Of a stretch of 64,000 nt of DNA, positions 16,253-23,555 are shown one piece after another (within the stretch, counting starts at the first letter, position 1; each line of letters begins with the position of its first letter). Made by a program: the position numbers and the translations under genes. The notes below the pieces were generated by a model that was not told the DNA's origin, did no database searches, and saw nothing but the letters and a program-made list of their open reading frames with translations. This DNA comes from Australimonas brisbanensis (GTDB taxonomy: Bacteria; Chloroflexota; Dehalococcoidia; Lucifugimonadales; Australimonadaceae). The stretch covers positions 236,929 to 300,928 of the forward strand of contig JAYQTA010000003.1 in the NCBI GenBank assembly GCA_038147155.1, read 5' to 3'.

Positions 16253-17674
16253 ATGCAGACCATCATCAACCTCCCCCACGTCGGCGAATCGGTGACCGAG
16301 GGCGTGATCGGCAAGTGGCTGGCCGCCCCCGGCCAGCGCCTGCGCCGCTACGACCCGCTGGTGGAGGTGGTGACGGACAAGGTCTCCATGGAGGTGCCCT
16401 CGCCCTTCACGGGCGTGCTGACGAGCCTGCTGGTTCAGGAGGGCGATACCGTCCCCATGGGCCAGCCCATCTGCGAGATGGACGTGGAGGGGGGCGCTCC
16501 GGCTGATACAGCGGCCCTTCGGCCCCCGAGCCCCCCGGCCGAGGCCCCCGCCGCCCCTGCGGCAGCCCCCGCGCCCGCCCCTCTGCCCCCTGCCGCTCCG
16601 GTGGCCCGCACCTTCGAGTTCCTGGACAGCGTGCGCGCCGTGGGCCCCACCGGCTCCGGCGAGGGCGGGCAGGGCAGGCCCGACGCCCTGCAGGACGCGG
16701 CGCGGGCCGCCAGCGCATCGCAGACCCCCTCACCCGCACCCGTCAGCGCACCCGCGCCGGTGAGTGCGGCGGGCGGGCCGTGGCTCTCGCCCCTGGTGCG
16801 CAACCTGGTGCGCCTGCACGGGGTGGACGTGAACGGGCTCAGCGGCACCGGGCTGCGCGGACGCATCACCAAGGCCGACGTGGAGCGCTACCTGGAGCAG
16901 GTGCGCCGCCACGGCGTGGGCGGCGGCCCGGCGCAGCCCATCGCCCGCGCCCCGAAGCCCGCGCTCGACCCCGCCGTCGAGTCCTCTCGCATGCAGATGA
17001 CCCCGCTGCGGCGCACCATCGCCGAGCACATGGCCCGCGCCTCCCGCGAGATACCGGCGGCGTGGACGCTGGTGGAGGTGGACTGCTCCGGCCTGGTGGC
17101 CGCCCGTGCCGCCCACCGGCAGGCGCTGGAGTCCAACGGGGGAACCGGCACCTACCTGCCGTTCACTGCCTGGTGCGTGGCGGGGGCGCTGCGCGCGCAC
17201 CCGCGCCTGAACGCGCGCTGGGAGGACGAGGGCACCACGCTGATGCACCGCGTCCACCTGGGCATCGCTGCCTCCACCGAGGCGGGCCTCATCGTCCCCG
17301 TGGTGCACGATGCCGACCGGCTGGGCATCCTGGACCTGGCCCGCGCCATCCGCACGGTGACCGACGCTGCGCGCGTGGGGAAACTCACGCTGGAGCAGGT
17401 GCGGGGCGGCACCTTCACGCTGAACAACACCGGGGCGCTGGGCTCCGTCGCCTCGGTGCCCATCATCAACCACCCCCAGGCGGCGATCCTGGCCACCGAG
17501 GCCATGCTCAAGCGCCCCGTGGTGGTGGCGGGCGATGCCATCGCCGTGCGGCCCATGATGAACCTGTGCCTCACCTTCGACCACCGCATCTGCGATGGCG
17601 CGGAGGCTGCGGCGTTCCTCCAGGACGTGCGCCAGCGCATCCAGGGGCTGAGCGCGGAGACGAGGCTGGGCTAG
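16253..17674 (+). CDS. 2-oxoacid dehydrogenase E2 (dihydrolipoamide acyltransferase)
   Basis: The 473-aa E2 core has one N-terminal lipoyl domain with the lipoylated Lys43 in TDKVS, a long Ala/Pro-rich linker (about 85-170), a peripheral subunit-binding domain (SPLVRNLVRLHGVDV, about 180-215) and the acyltransferase domain ending with DHRICDG, which holds the catalytic His and Asp. It transfers the acyl group from lipoate to CoA. No clear Shine-Dalgarno precedes ATG 16253. Its TAG shares CTAG with the convergent hydrolase frame. LipB at 20.3 kb could supply its octanoyl group. Confidence 0.94.
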   Translation: MQTIINLPHVGESVTEGVIGKWLAAPGQRLRRYDPLVEVVTDKVSMEVPSPFTGVLTSLLVQEGDTVPMGQPICEMDVEGGAPADTAALRPPSPPAEAPAAPAAAPAPAPLPPAAPVARTFEFLDSVRAVGPTGSGEGGQGRPDALQDAARAASASQTPSPAPVSAPAPVSAAGGPWLSPLVRNLVRLHGVDVNGLSGTGLRGRITKADVERYLEQVRRHGVGGGPAQPIARAPKPALDPAVESSRMQMTPLRRTIAEHMARASREIPAAWTLVEVDCSGLVAARAAHRQALESNGGTGTYLPFTAWCVAGALRAHPRLNARWEDEGTTLMHRVHLGIAASTEAGLIVPVVHDADRLGILDLARAIRTVTDAARVGKLTLEQVRGGTFTLNNTGALGSVASVPIINHPQAAILATEAMLKRPVVVAGDAIAVRPMMNLCLTFDHRICDGAEAAAFLQDVRQRIQGLSAETRLG

Positions 17675-18450
17675 CCCTCACCTTCGATGAAGCGGCTGAT
17701 GAGCCTGGCCAGAGGCTCGGCCTCGGCGCGCTCCAGGCCGTGGGCGTAGGTGGGCACCTCCACCAGCCGTCCATGGGGCAGCAACCCCGTCACCTACTCC
17801 ACCCACCGGTGGGGGACGATGGCGTCGCGCTCGCCCCGCACCACCAGGGTGTGGGCCTGCACCAGCGGCAGCCGGCGCTCCATGCGGTAGCGCAGCGCGT
17901 ACCAGGCGGTCTCGATGTTGCGCCGTGGCCCGGCCCGCACGAAATCGCCCGTCATTCCCGCCACCCAGGCGTCCTCCTCCCGGCTGTTGCGCAGGAACCG
18001 CGCCAGCTGGTGGAAGGGCGTACGCCCGTGGGAGTCCACGCCGGGGGCGATGAGCACCAGCCGCTCCAGTTCGCGGGGGTGGGTCACGGCGAACTCCACG
18101 GCGATCTGCGCGCTGAAGGAGTTGGCCACCAGCACCACCCGCGCCAGGCCCAGTGCGGTCAGCAGCAGGCGGATCACCTCGGCCTGCTGCGCCTGGGTGA
18201 GCGTGCGTGAAGGGCCGGGGGAGAGCGCGTAGCCCGGCAGGTCAGGGGTGTACACCCGGTACCGGTGGCCCAGGGCGCGGGTGAGGGGAACGGCCGAGCG
18301 CCCGCCCACGATGAACCCCGCCAGGTACACCACCACGGGGCCGTGCGGGGCAGGGGGGCCCGCGGTCAGTACATGCAGATCCCACGCTCCGGCCTGCACC
18401 CGGATGGTGCCGATGGCAGGGGCCGCTGGGGGTTCTGCCTCTGGGGTCAT
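17671..18450 (-). pseudogene. Alpha/beta-hydrolase interrupted by an in-frame TAG at 17794-17796
   Basis: The frame from ATG 18450 encodes an alpha/beta hydrolase with the nucleophile elbow LVANSFSAQ, and GERDAIVP with the acid residue. A TAG at 17794 stops it after HRWVE. The same frame continues for 40 codons as VTGLLPHGRLVEVPTYAHG to a second TAG at 17671; the catalytic His lies in this tail. The 219-aa truncated product would therefore lack the triad His. It overlaps the upstream coiled-coil gene by ATGA. Explanations are a nonsense mutation, an assembly error, or readthrough; TAG is the normal stop here, so readthrough is least likely. Confidence 0.7.
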
Positions 18451-19010
18451 CCCTTGAGGGCGTTGGTGACGATGAAGATGCCCAACAGGGCAACCGTCAC
18501 CACCAGCGCGGTGATGGACACGTAGAGCTGGGTGCGGGAGGAGCGCCGGGCGCTGGCGTCGCGCTGCTCGCCCAGCAGCTGGTCCACCAGCTCCTCCATG
18601 TGCGTCACCCGCATGGCCAGGGCCCGCACGGCGGAGACCTCCACGGCGCTGGGGAACGACTGGAGCAGCGTCTCCAGCCGCTCACGCTGGGCCTGCAGCC
18701 CCGCGGTGAGGGACTGCCACTCGGCCTGCACGTCCTCCACCTGCTCCTGGAGTTGGGCGAAGGTCTCGGCCGTGGAGGAGGGCTGCTAACCGCGCCAGGC
18801 GGCCACTTCCTCGCCCACTTGCGCGATGGCCACCCGCAGCGCCTCCACCTTCTCGTCCAGGGAGGTGGACGCGACGGCACCCTCCACCCCTGCCTTGATG
18901 TCCTCCACCTGCTGCTGGAGCGCGGCGACGTCCGCCGAAACCTCGGCGACGTGGTTCGTGCCTTCTCCGTGCTCGCCGGAAGGCTGCTGAGGCTTCGGCT
19001 CGGTGCTCAT
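18447..19010 (-). pseudogene. Coiled-coil protein with C-terminal membrane anchor, interrupted by in-frame TAG at 18786-18788
   Basis: A single frame from ATG 19010 gives 74 residues (coiled coil, ALQQQVEDIK), a TAG, then 112 more residues including a second coiled-coil stretch (QLQEQVEDVQ) and a C-terminal hydrophobic helix. Joined, it would be a 187-residue membrane-anchored coiled-coil protein of unknown function. Split, it could be a 74-aa soluble protein plus a 97-aa anchored one from GTG 18740. Upstream, TACCGT ends 6 nt before ATG 19010 (leaderless pattern). The two halves share a LQ-x-QVED motif, so tandem duplication is also possible. Confidence 0.5.
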
Positions 19011-19115
19011 GGGCCCACGGTACGGCGGATGCCGGTGCCACTAAACCCGTTGGGCTGCCTGGCGCGCGCGCGCCCGGTGTGGCAGCATGGAGCCATTCCC
19101 CACCAGGAGGCCGCC

Positions 19116-20288
19116 GTGCCCGCCGAGATGCCCCTGCGCTATGGCATGAACCCCCACCAGAAGCCCGCGCGGGCCTTCGTCGAGCAGGGCGAACTGCCCT
19201 TCGTGGTGCGCAATGGCTCGCCGGGCTACATCAACCTGCTGGACGCCCTCAACTCCTGGCAACTAGTTCGGGAGCTGAAGGAGGCCACGGGCCTGCCCGC
19301 GGCGGCCTCCTTCAAGCACGTGAGCCCGGCGGGCGCGGCCGTCGCCGTACCGCTGTCCGATGCGCTGGCGCAGGCGTGCTCCGTGGAGGGGCTCGACCTC
19401 TCGCCCCTGGCCACGGCCTACGCCCGGGCGCGCGGGGCGGATCGCGTCTCCTCCTTCGGCGATTGGGCGGCCATGTCTGAGGTTGTGGACGAGTCCGCCG
19501 CCCGGCTGCTGCGCCGGGAGGTGTCCGACGGGGTGGTGGCGCCCGGCTTCACGCCGGAGGCGCTGGAGATTCTCACCAAGAAGCAGAACGGGCGTTACTG
19601 CCTGCTGGAGGCTGACCCCGCCTACGTTCCGGCTCCGCTGGAGCACCGCACCGTGTACGGGGTGCAGCTGGAGCAGGGCCGCAACGAGGTGAAGGCCTCG
19701 GACGACCAGTTGGCCAAGGTGGTGACCAAGGACACGCACCTGCCGGAGGGCGCACGGCGGGACCTGAAGGTGGCCCTCGCCACGCTCAAGTACACCCAGT
19801 CCAACTCCATGTGCCTGGCGGTGGATGGGCAGGCCATCGGCGTGGGCGCGGGGCAGCAGTCGCGCATCCACTGCACGCGCCTGGCGGGCGATAAGGCCGA
19901 CCGCTGGTACCTGCGCCAGCACCCCACGGTGCTGGGCCTGCGCTTCCGGGAGGGCCTGGGGCGCCCGGAGCGCGACAACGCCATCGATGGCTACCTGCGC
20001 GATGACCTCTCGCCCGCCGAGGAGGAGGTGTGGCGCGCGGCCTTCTCCCAGGTGCCCACGCGCCTCACGCGCGAGGAGCGCCGTGAGTGGCTGGACGGAC
20101 TGACGGGTGTGGCCCTGGGCTCCGATGCCTTCATCCCCTTCAGGGACAACATCGATAGGGCCGCCATGAGCGGGGTGCGCTACGTGGTGCAGCCGGGCGG
20201 CTCCGTGCGCGATCAGGACGTGGTGGACGCCGCCGATGCCTACGGCATGGTGATGGCCCTGTCCGGCGTGCGTCTCTTCCACCACTAG
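19116..20288 (+). CDS. purH: Stand-alone AICAR transformylase (PurH C-terminal domain only)
   Basis: The 390-aa protein corresponds to the formyltransferase half of PurH, which adds the formyl group of 10-formyl-THF to AICAR. It shows RYGMNPHQ at the start, FKHVSPAGAA with the catalytic Lys-His pair, and the C-terminal QPGGSVRDQDVVDAAD. The N-terminal IMP cyclohydrolase domain of ordinary bacterial PurH is absent and no separate cyclohydrolase is seen here. GTG 19116 is behind AGGAGG. lipB follows after 3 nt. Confidence 0.9.
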   Translation: MPAEMPLRYGMNPHQKPARAFVEQGELPFVVRNGSPGYINLLDALNSWQLVRELKEATGLPAAASFKHVSPAGAAVAVPLSDALAQACSVEGLDLSPLATAYARARGADRVSSFGDWAAMSEVVDESAARLLRREVSDGVVAPGFTPEALEILTKKQNGRYCLLEADPAYVPAPLEHRTVYGVQLEQGRNEVKASDDQLAKVVTKDTHLPEGARRDLKVALATLKYTQSNSMCLAVDGQAIGVGAGQQSRIHCTRLAGDKADRWYLRQHPTVLGLRFREGLGRPERDNAIDGYLRDDLSPAEEEVWRAAFSQVPTRLTREERREWLDGLTGVALGSDAFIPFRDNIDRAAMSGVRYVVQPGGSVRDQDVVDAADAYGMVMALSGVRLFHH

Positions 20289-20291
20289 GCC

Positions 20292-20963
20292 GTGCCAGTC
20301 CAAGGACAGGTGGCGTGGTTGGGCGAGGGCATCCGGTATGCGGACGCCCTGGCGCTCCAGCGCCGCCTTGCGGCTGACCGCGCCGATGGGCTCATCCCCG
20401 ACACCCTCCTGCTGCTGGAACACGCGCCGGTGTACACGGCGGGACGGCGCTCGCTGGACGAGCACGTGCTCGCCGCGCTCCCCGCGCCGCTGGTGGAGAG
20501 TGACAGGGGCGGGCAGACCACCTATCACGGCCCCGGCCAGCTGGTGGGCTACCCCATCGTCTCGCTCACCGGGCTGGGCATGGGCCCCCGCGCCTACGTG
20601 CGAGCGGTGGAGACGGCGCTCATCGCCGCGCTGGCGGACCTGGGCGCCGAGGCGTGGGCCGAGGAGGGGCTGACGGGGGTGTGGACGGCGGGCGGGAAGG
20701 TGGCCGCCATCGGCGTGCGGGTCTCCCGCGGCGTGGCGATGCACGGGTTCGCCCTCAACGTTTCCACAGACCTGGCCGCCTACGCCCCCATCGTGCCCTG
20801 CGGCATCGCCGACCGGCCTGTCACCACTCTCGCCGCGCTCACCGAGGCGCCCCCCTCCATGACGGCGGTGGCTGCGGCGGTGACGGCGCGGCTGGGGGAA
20901 GCGCTGGGCATCGCATGGGAGGAGCGCGAGCCTGCCGGGGTGGGCTGGGAGCATGAGGCGTAG
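20292..20963 (+). CDS. lipB: Octanoyl-[acyl-carrier-protein] transferase
   Basis: LipB moves octanoate from ACP to lipoyl domains, the first step of lipoate assembly. The 223-aa protein has the RGGQTTYHGPGQLVGYP motif, the active-site Lys in GGKVAAIGV and the catalytic Cys in VPCGI. GTG 20292 follows the purH-like stop by 3 nt, with no obvious Shine-Dalgarno, suggesting translational coupling. It likely serves the E2 lipoyl domain encoded at 16.3 kb. lipA is not in the window. Confidence 0.93.
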   Translation: MPVQGQVAWLGEGIRYADALALQRRLAADRADGLIPDTLLLLEHAPVYTAGRRSLDEHVLAALPAPLVESDRGGQTTYHGPGQLVGYPIVSLTGLGMGPRAYVRAVETALIAALADLGAEAWAEEGLTGVWTAGGKVAAIGVRVSRGVAMHGFALNVSTDLAAYAPIVPCGIADRPVTTLAALTEAPPSMTAVAAAVTARLGEALGIAWEEREPAGVGWEHEA

Positions 20964-20989
20964 TGACCCGGAACCCGCGCTGGTTTTTA

Positions 20990-21018
20990 TTGCACTGTTA
21001 GGTTTGCCTTCCTAGAAT
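20990..21018 (+). promoter_or_regulatory. Promoter TTGCAC-17-TAGAAT
   Basis: TTGCAC (20990-20995) and TAGAAT (21013-21018) are exactly 17 bp apart, in a locally AT-richer gap between lipB and the zinc-ribbon gene. The predicted leader is about 20 nt and contains AGGAGG. Confidence 0.7.
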
Positions 21019-21045
21019 CGGCTCCGACCCACCCAGGAGGGGCCC

Positions 21046-21747
21046 ATGCCCGCCGTCCGCGAACTGCTCGAGCTCCAGGGCATCGATGTTGAGTTGGCCG
21101 CTGGCCGCAGGCGCCTGGCGCAGATCGCTGAGGTGCTCGCCGATGACCAGGAGGTGCGCGCGCTGCGCGCCGAGGCGGTGCGTCTGACCAAGGCGGCTGA
21201 GGCGGTGGATGGACTCCAGAAGGAGCGGGACGAGGCCATCGCCTCGCTCTCGGCGCGCATCGAGGCCGCCGAGGCCAAACTGTTCGGCGGCACCGTCACC
21301 AACCCTCGCGAGCTCACCGACCTGCAGACCGACATCGCCATGCTCCAGCGCCAGCTTGGCGAACACGAGGACGCGCTGCTGGAGGTGCTTGAGGAGGCTG
21401 AGGCCGCGCAGAAGGCACGCCGGCGCGCCGTGGGCGCCTATCAGAAGGCCAAGACGGAGCGTGAGGGCCAGACGGAGGCACTGCGCACCGAGCAGGCGGC
21501 GCTTCAAGCCACCGTCGCCGGTCAGGAGACTGCACGCACCGCGTGCTCGGAGCGTATCCCGCCGGCCGAGCGTGGCCTCTATGAGCAGGCGCGCAAGGCC
21601 AATGGGGTGCGTGGTGCGGCCCGCATGCGCAACGGCACCTGCGAGAACTGCCGCGTGGGCCTGCCCCCCCGCCAGGCCCATGAGGTGCGTACCTCCGCAA
21701 CCCCGGTCCGCTGCCCCTCCTGCGGACTGATCCTGCTGGACGCCTAG
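21046..21747 (+). CDS. Coiled-coil protein with C-terminal C4 zinc ribbon
   Basis: This 233-aa protein has a long N-terminal helical hairpin/coiled coil (about 1-175, rich in Glu, Ala and Arg) and a C-terminal zinc ribbon with two Cys pairs, CENC and CPSC. It matches the C4-type zinc-ribbon family widespread in bacteria, whose role is not settled (nucleic-acid or protein binding is proposed). AGGAGG precedes ATG 21046. The recombinase-like gene starts directly at its stop codon. Confidence 0.85.
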   Translation: MPAVRELLELQGIDVELAAGRRRLAQIAEVLADDQEVRALRAEAVRLTKAAEAVDGLQKERDEAIASLSARIEAAEAKLFGGTVTNPRELTDLQTDIAMLQRQLGEHEDALLEVLEEAEAAQKARRRAVGAYQKAKTEREGQTEALRTEQAALQATVAGQETARTACSERIPPAERGLYEQARKANGVRGAARMRNGTCENCRVGLPPRQAHEVRTSATPVRCPSCGLILLDA

Positions 21748-23130
21748 ATGCGCGCCCTGGGCTACTTCACCATCGAGCAGGGCCCGGACACCGGCCCACG
21801 CGGGGCCAAGACGCTGGCCCGCGCCTTCGAGCGCTACTGTGCCGAGGAGCGCCACCAGCCCATCGCGGTCTACCACGACGTGGACGGCTCCGATGCACGT
21901 CCGCGCTGGAAGGCGATGGTGGAGGGCATCCGGGAGAAGGGCGCGGGGTACCTGGTGGTGGTGCCGGACGCCGGGCACCTGGGTAAGGGTCTGGAGGAGC
22001 AGGTGGGCCGGGTGCTGGAGCTGGACCGACTCAACAGCTCGGTGGTGTGCACCGACCCTGAGTGGCCCGACCCGCTCCAGAACGCCCTGCACCTGCTGGA
22101 CACGGGCTCGGCGTCTTCGCGCCGGGGAGAGCGCATCCGCCAGGCCATGCGGGCCAAGGCGGCCAACGGCCTGGGGCTGGGCAAGCCGCCCTATGGCTAC
22201 CGGCTGCTGTGGGACGGCTCCTTCGCGGTGGTGGAGCAGGAGGCCGCCGTGGTGCGGGAGATCTTCCGCCTCTACGGTGAGGAGGACGGCGGTGGTGTGC
22301 GCGCCATCGCCCAGGAGCTGAACCGTCGGGGCCTGCGCACCCGCTCCGGCCGCACCTGGAGCATGGTGACGGTGCGTGACCTGTTGCGCAACACGGCCTA
22401 CATCGGCACCTACCGGCGGTTCGGACTGCGCATCCCCTCCACCTACGAGGCGCTGGTGAGCCCCGCCGAGTTCCGGCGGGTCCAGGACCGCATGGACGCG
22501 CGCAGCCCCGGCCGCCGGCACGCCAAGTCGGAGCCGTTCCTGCTCTCTGGGCTGCTGTACTGCGGTCATTGTGGCCAGCGGATGCTGGGGGTGGTGCGCC
22601 GCCAATCCTGGCAGCGCAAGGGGTTCGGCCGGGTGCGCGGCGAGTACCGCTACTACCAGTGTCAGTCCCGCATCAACCAAGGCAGGTGCGACTACCGCAC
22701 CACTCGCGCCGAGCCGCTGGAGGAGACCGTGCTGGGCCAGGTGCGCTCGCTGGTTCCCGAGGAACGGGCGCTGGATGCGGCTGACGGGCAGGGACTGGCG
22801 GTTGACGGCATGTCCAAGGTGGAGGCGCGCCTGCGCTCGCTGGACAAGCGCGCCCTGGAGCTGGTGCGCCAGGCTGCCACCGGCGCGGTGCCCCTGGCCC
22901 AGCTGCGCGCCGCCCTGGTGAGCGTGGAGCAGGAGCGTCGCGCCCAGCGCACGCGCCAGGAGCGCATGGCGGCGGGCGAGAGCGGCGTGCGCGCCCTCAT
23001 GGAGGAGCAGCGCGACAAGCTCCACTACCTGTGGGACGACATGGACGTTGCCGAGCGCCAGGAGGCGCTGCGCACCCTGGTGGAGCGCGTGGTGGTGAAG
23101 GACGGCGCCGCGCAGGTGGTGCTGCGCTAG
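21748..23130 (+). CDS. Large serine-recombinase-like protein with degenerate catalytic domain
   Basis: The 460-aa protein has the large serine recombinase layout: resolvase-like N-terminal domain (1-135), recombinase domain (GKPPYGYRL, IAQELNRRGLRTRSG, NTAYIGTYRR), zinc beta ribbon (CGHCG with a later C-x-C region) and a C-terminal coiled coil. The N-terminus reads GYFTIEQ where active enzymes have R-V-S-x-x-Q, and the Arg-rich DRLSR-like segment is PDAGHLGKG. The catalytic Ser and Arg residues therefore appear lost. It sits between a housekeeping-like gene and rnpB with no att sites or phage genes, so it may be a domesticated DNA-binding protein. Confidence 0.82.
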   Translation: MRALGYFTIEQGPDTGPRGAKTLARAFERYCAEERHQPIAVYHDVDGSDARPRWKAMVEGIREKGAGYLVVVPDAGHLGKGLEEQVGRVLELDRLNSSVVCTDPEWPDPLQNALHLLDTGSASSRRGERIRQAMRAKAANGLGLGKPPYGYRLLWDGSFAVVEQEAAVVREIFRLYGEEDGGGVRAIAQELNRRGLRTRSGRTWSMVTVRDLLRNTAYIGTYRRFGLRIPSTYEALVSPAEFRRVQDRMDARSPGRRHAKSEPFLLSGLLYCGHCGQRMLGVVRRQSWQRKGFGRVRGEYRYYQCQSRINQGRCDYRTTRAEPLEETVLGQVRSLVPEERALDAADGQGLAVDGMSKVEARLRSLDKRALELVRQAATGAVPLAQLRAALVSVEQERRAQRTRQERMAAGESGVRALMEEQRDKLHYLWDDMDVAERQEALRTLVERVVVKDGAAQVVLR

Positions 23131-23159
23131 CGCGCCCCGCGGCCCGTTGCTCTCCGGCC

Positions 23160-23165
23160 TATACT
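23160..23165 (+). promoter_or_regulatory. -10 box (TATACT) of rnpB
   Basis: TATACT ends 6 nt before the predicted 5' end of RNase P RNA, giving transcription start at the mature end. No convincing -35 is seen 17 bp upstream. Confidence 0.55.
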
Positions 23166-23171
23166 GGAGTG

Positions 23172-23554
23172 GCGTCGAGACCCCCGGGCGGTCGCCGCCG
23201 CGCTTCGGCGTGGGGGAGGAAAGTCCGGGCTCCACAGGGCACGGTGCTGGCCAACCGCCAGGCGTTGCGAGGCGACGGACAGTGCCACAGAGACGAGAGC
23301 GCCGATGGCCCCACGGGGCACAGGCAAGGGTGAAAAGGTGCGGTAAGAGCGCACCAGGCCCCTGGTGACAGGGGTGCTGGAAAACCCCACCGGGAGCAAG
23401 GCCAAATAGGGGGACACCGGCTTCGGCCGGAGCGGCGGCCCGGTCGCGTCCCCGGGTAGGCTGCTTGAGCCCGTCGGCAACGGCGGGCCTAGAGAGATGA
23501 CCGCCCCCTCGGCACGCCGAGGGACAGGACCCGGCTTACAGGGGGTCTCGACGC
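23172..23554 (+). ncRNA. rnpB: RNase P RNA, bacterial class A
   Basis: The catalytic RNA of RNase P, which trims tRNA 5' ends. The terminal P1 helix is formed by GTCGAGACCCCC (23174) and GGGGGTCTCGAC (23541), with one to two extra pairs outside. Conserved elements appear in order: GAGGAAAGTCCGGGCTCC, ACAGAGACGAGAGC, GGGTGAAAAGGTGCGGTAAG, AGCAAGGCCAAATAGGG, AGAGAGATGACCGCC and ACAGGACCCGGCTTACAGG. Length is about 383 nt. It ends one nt before the convergent dnaE2 stop. Confidence 0.97.
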
Positions 23555-23555
23555 A

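Noticed and set aside
17794..17796. Pyrrolysine at the in-frame TAG
   Set aside because: TAG is the main stop codon of this genome and no Pyl genes are seen, so reassignment is implausible.
21748..23130. Active integrase marking a prophage or ICE
   Set aside because: No att repeats, no phage or conjugation genes, and the catalytic residues look lost.
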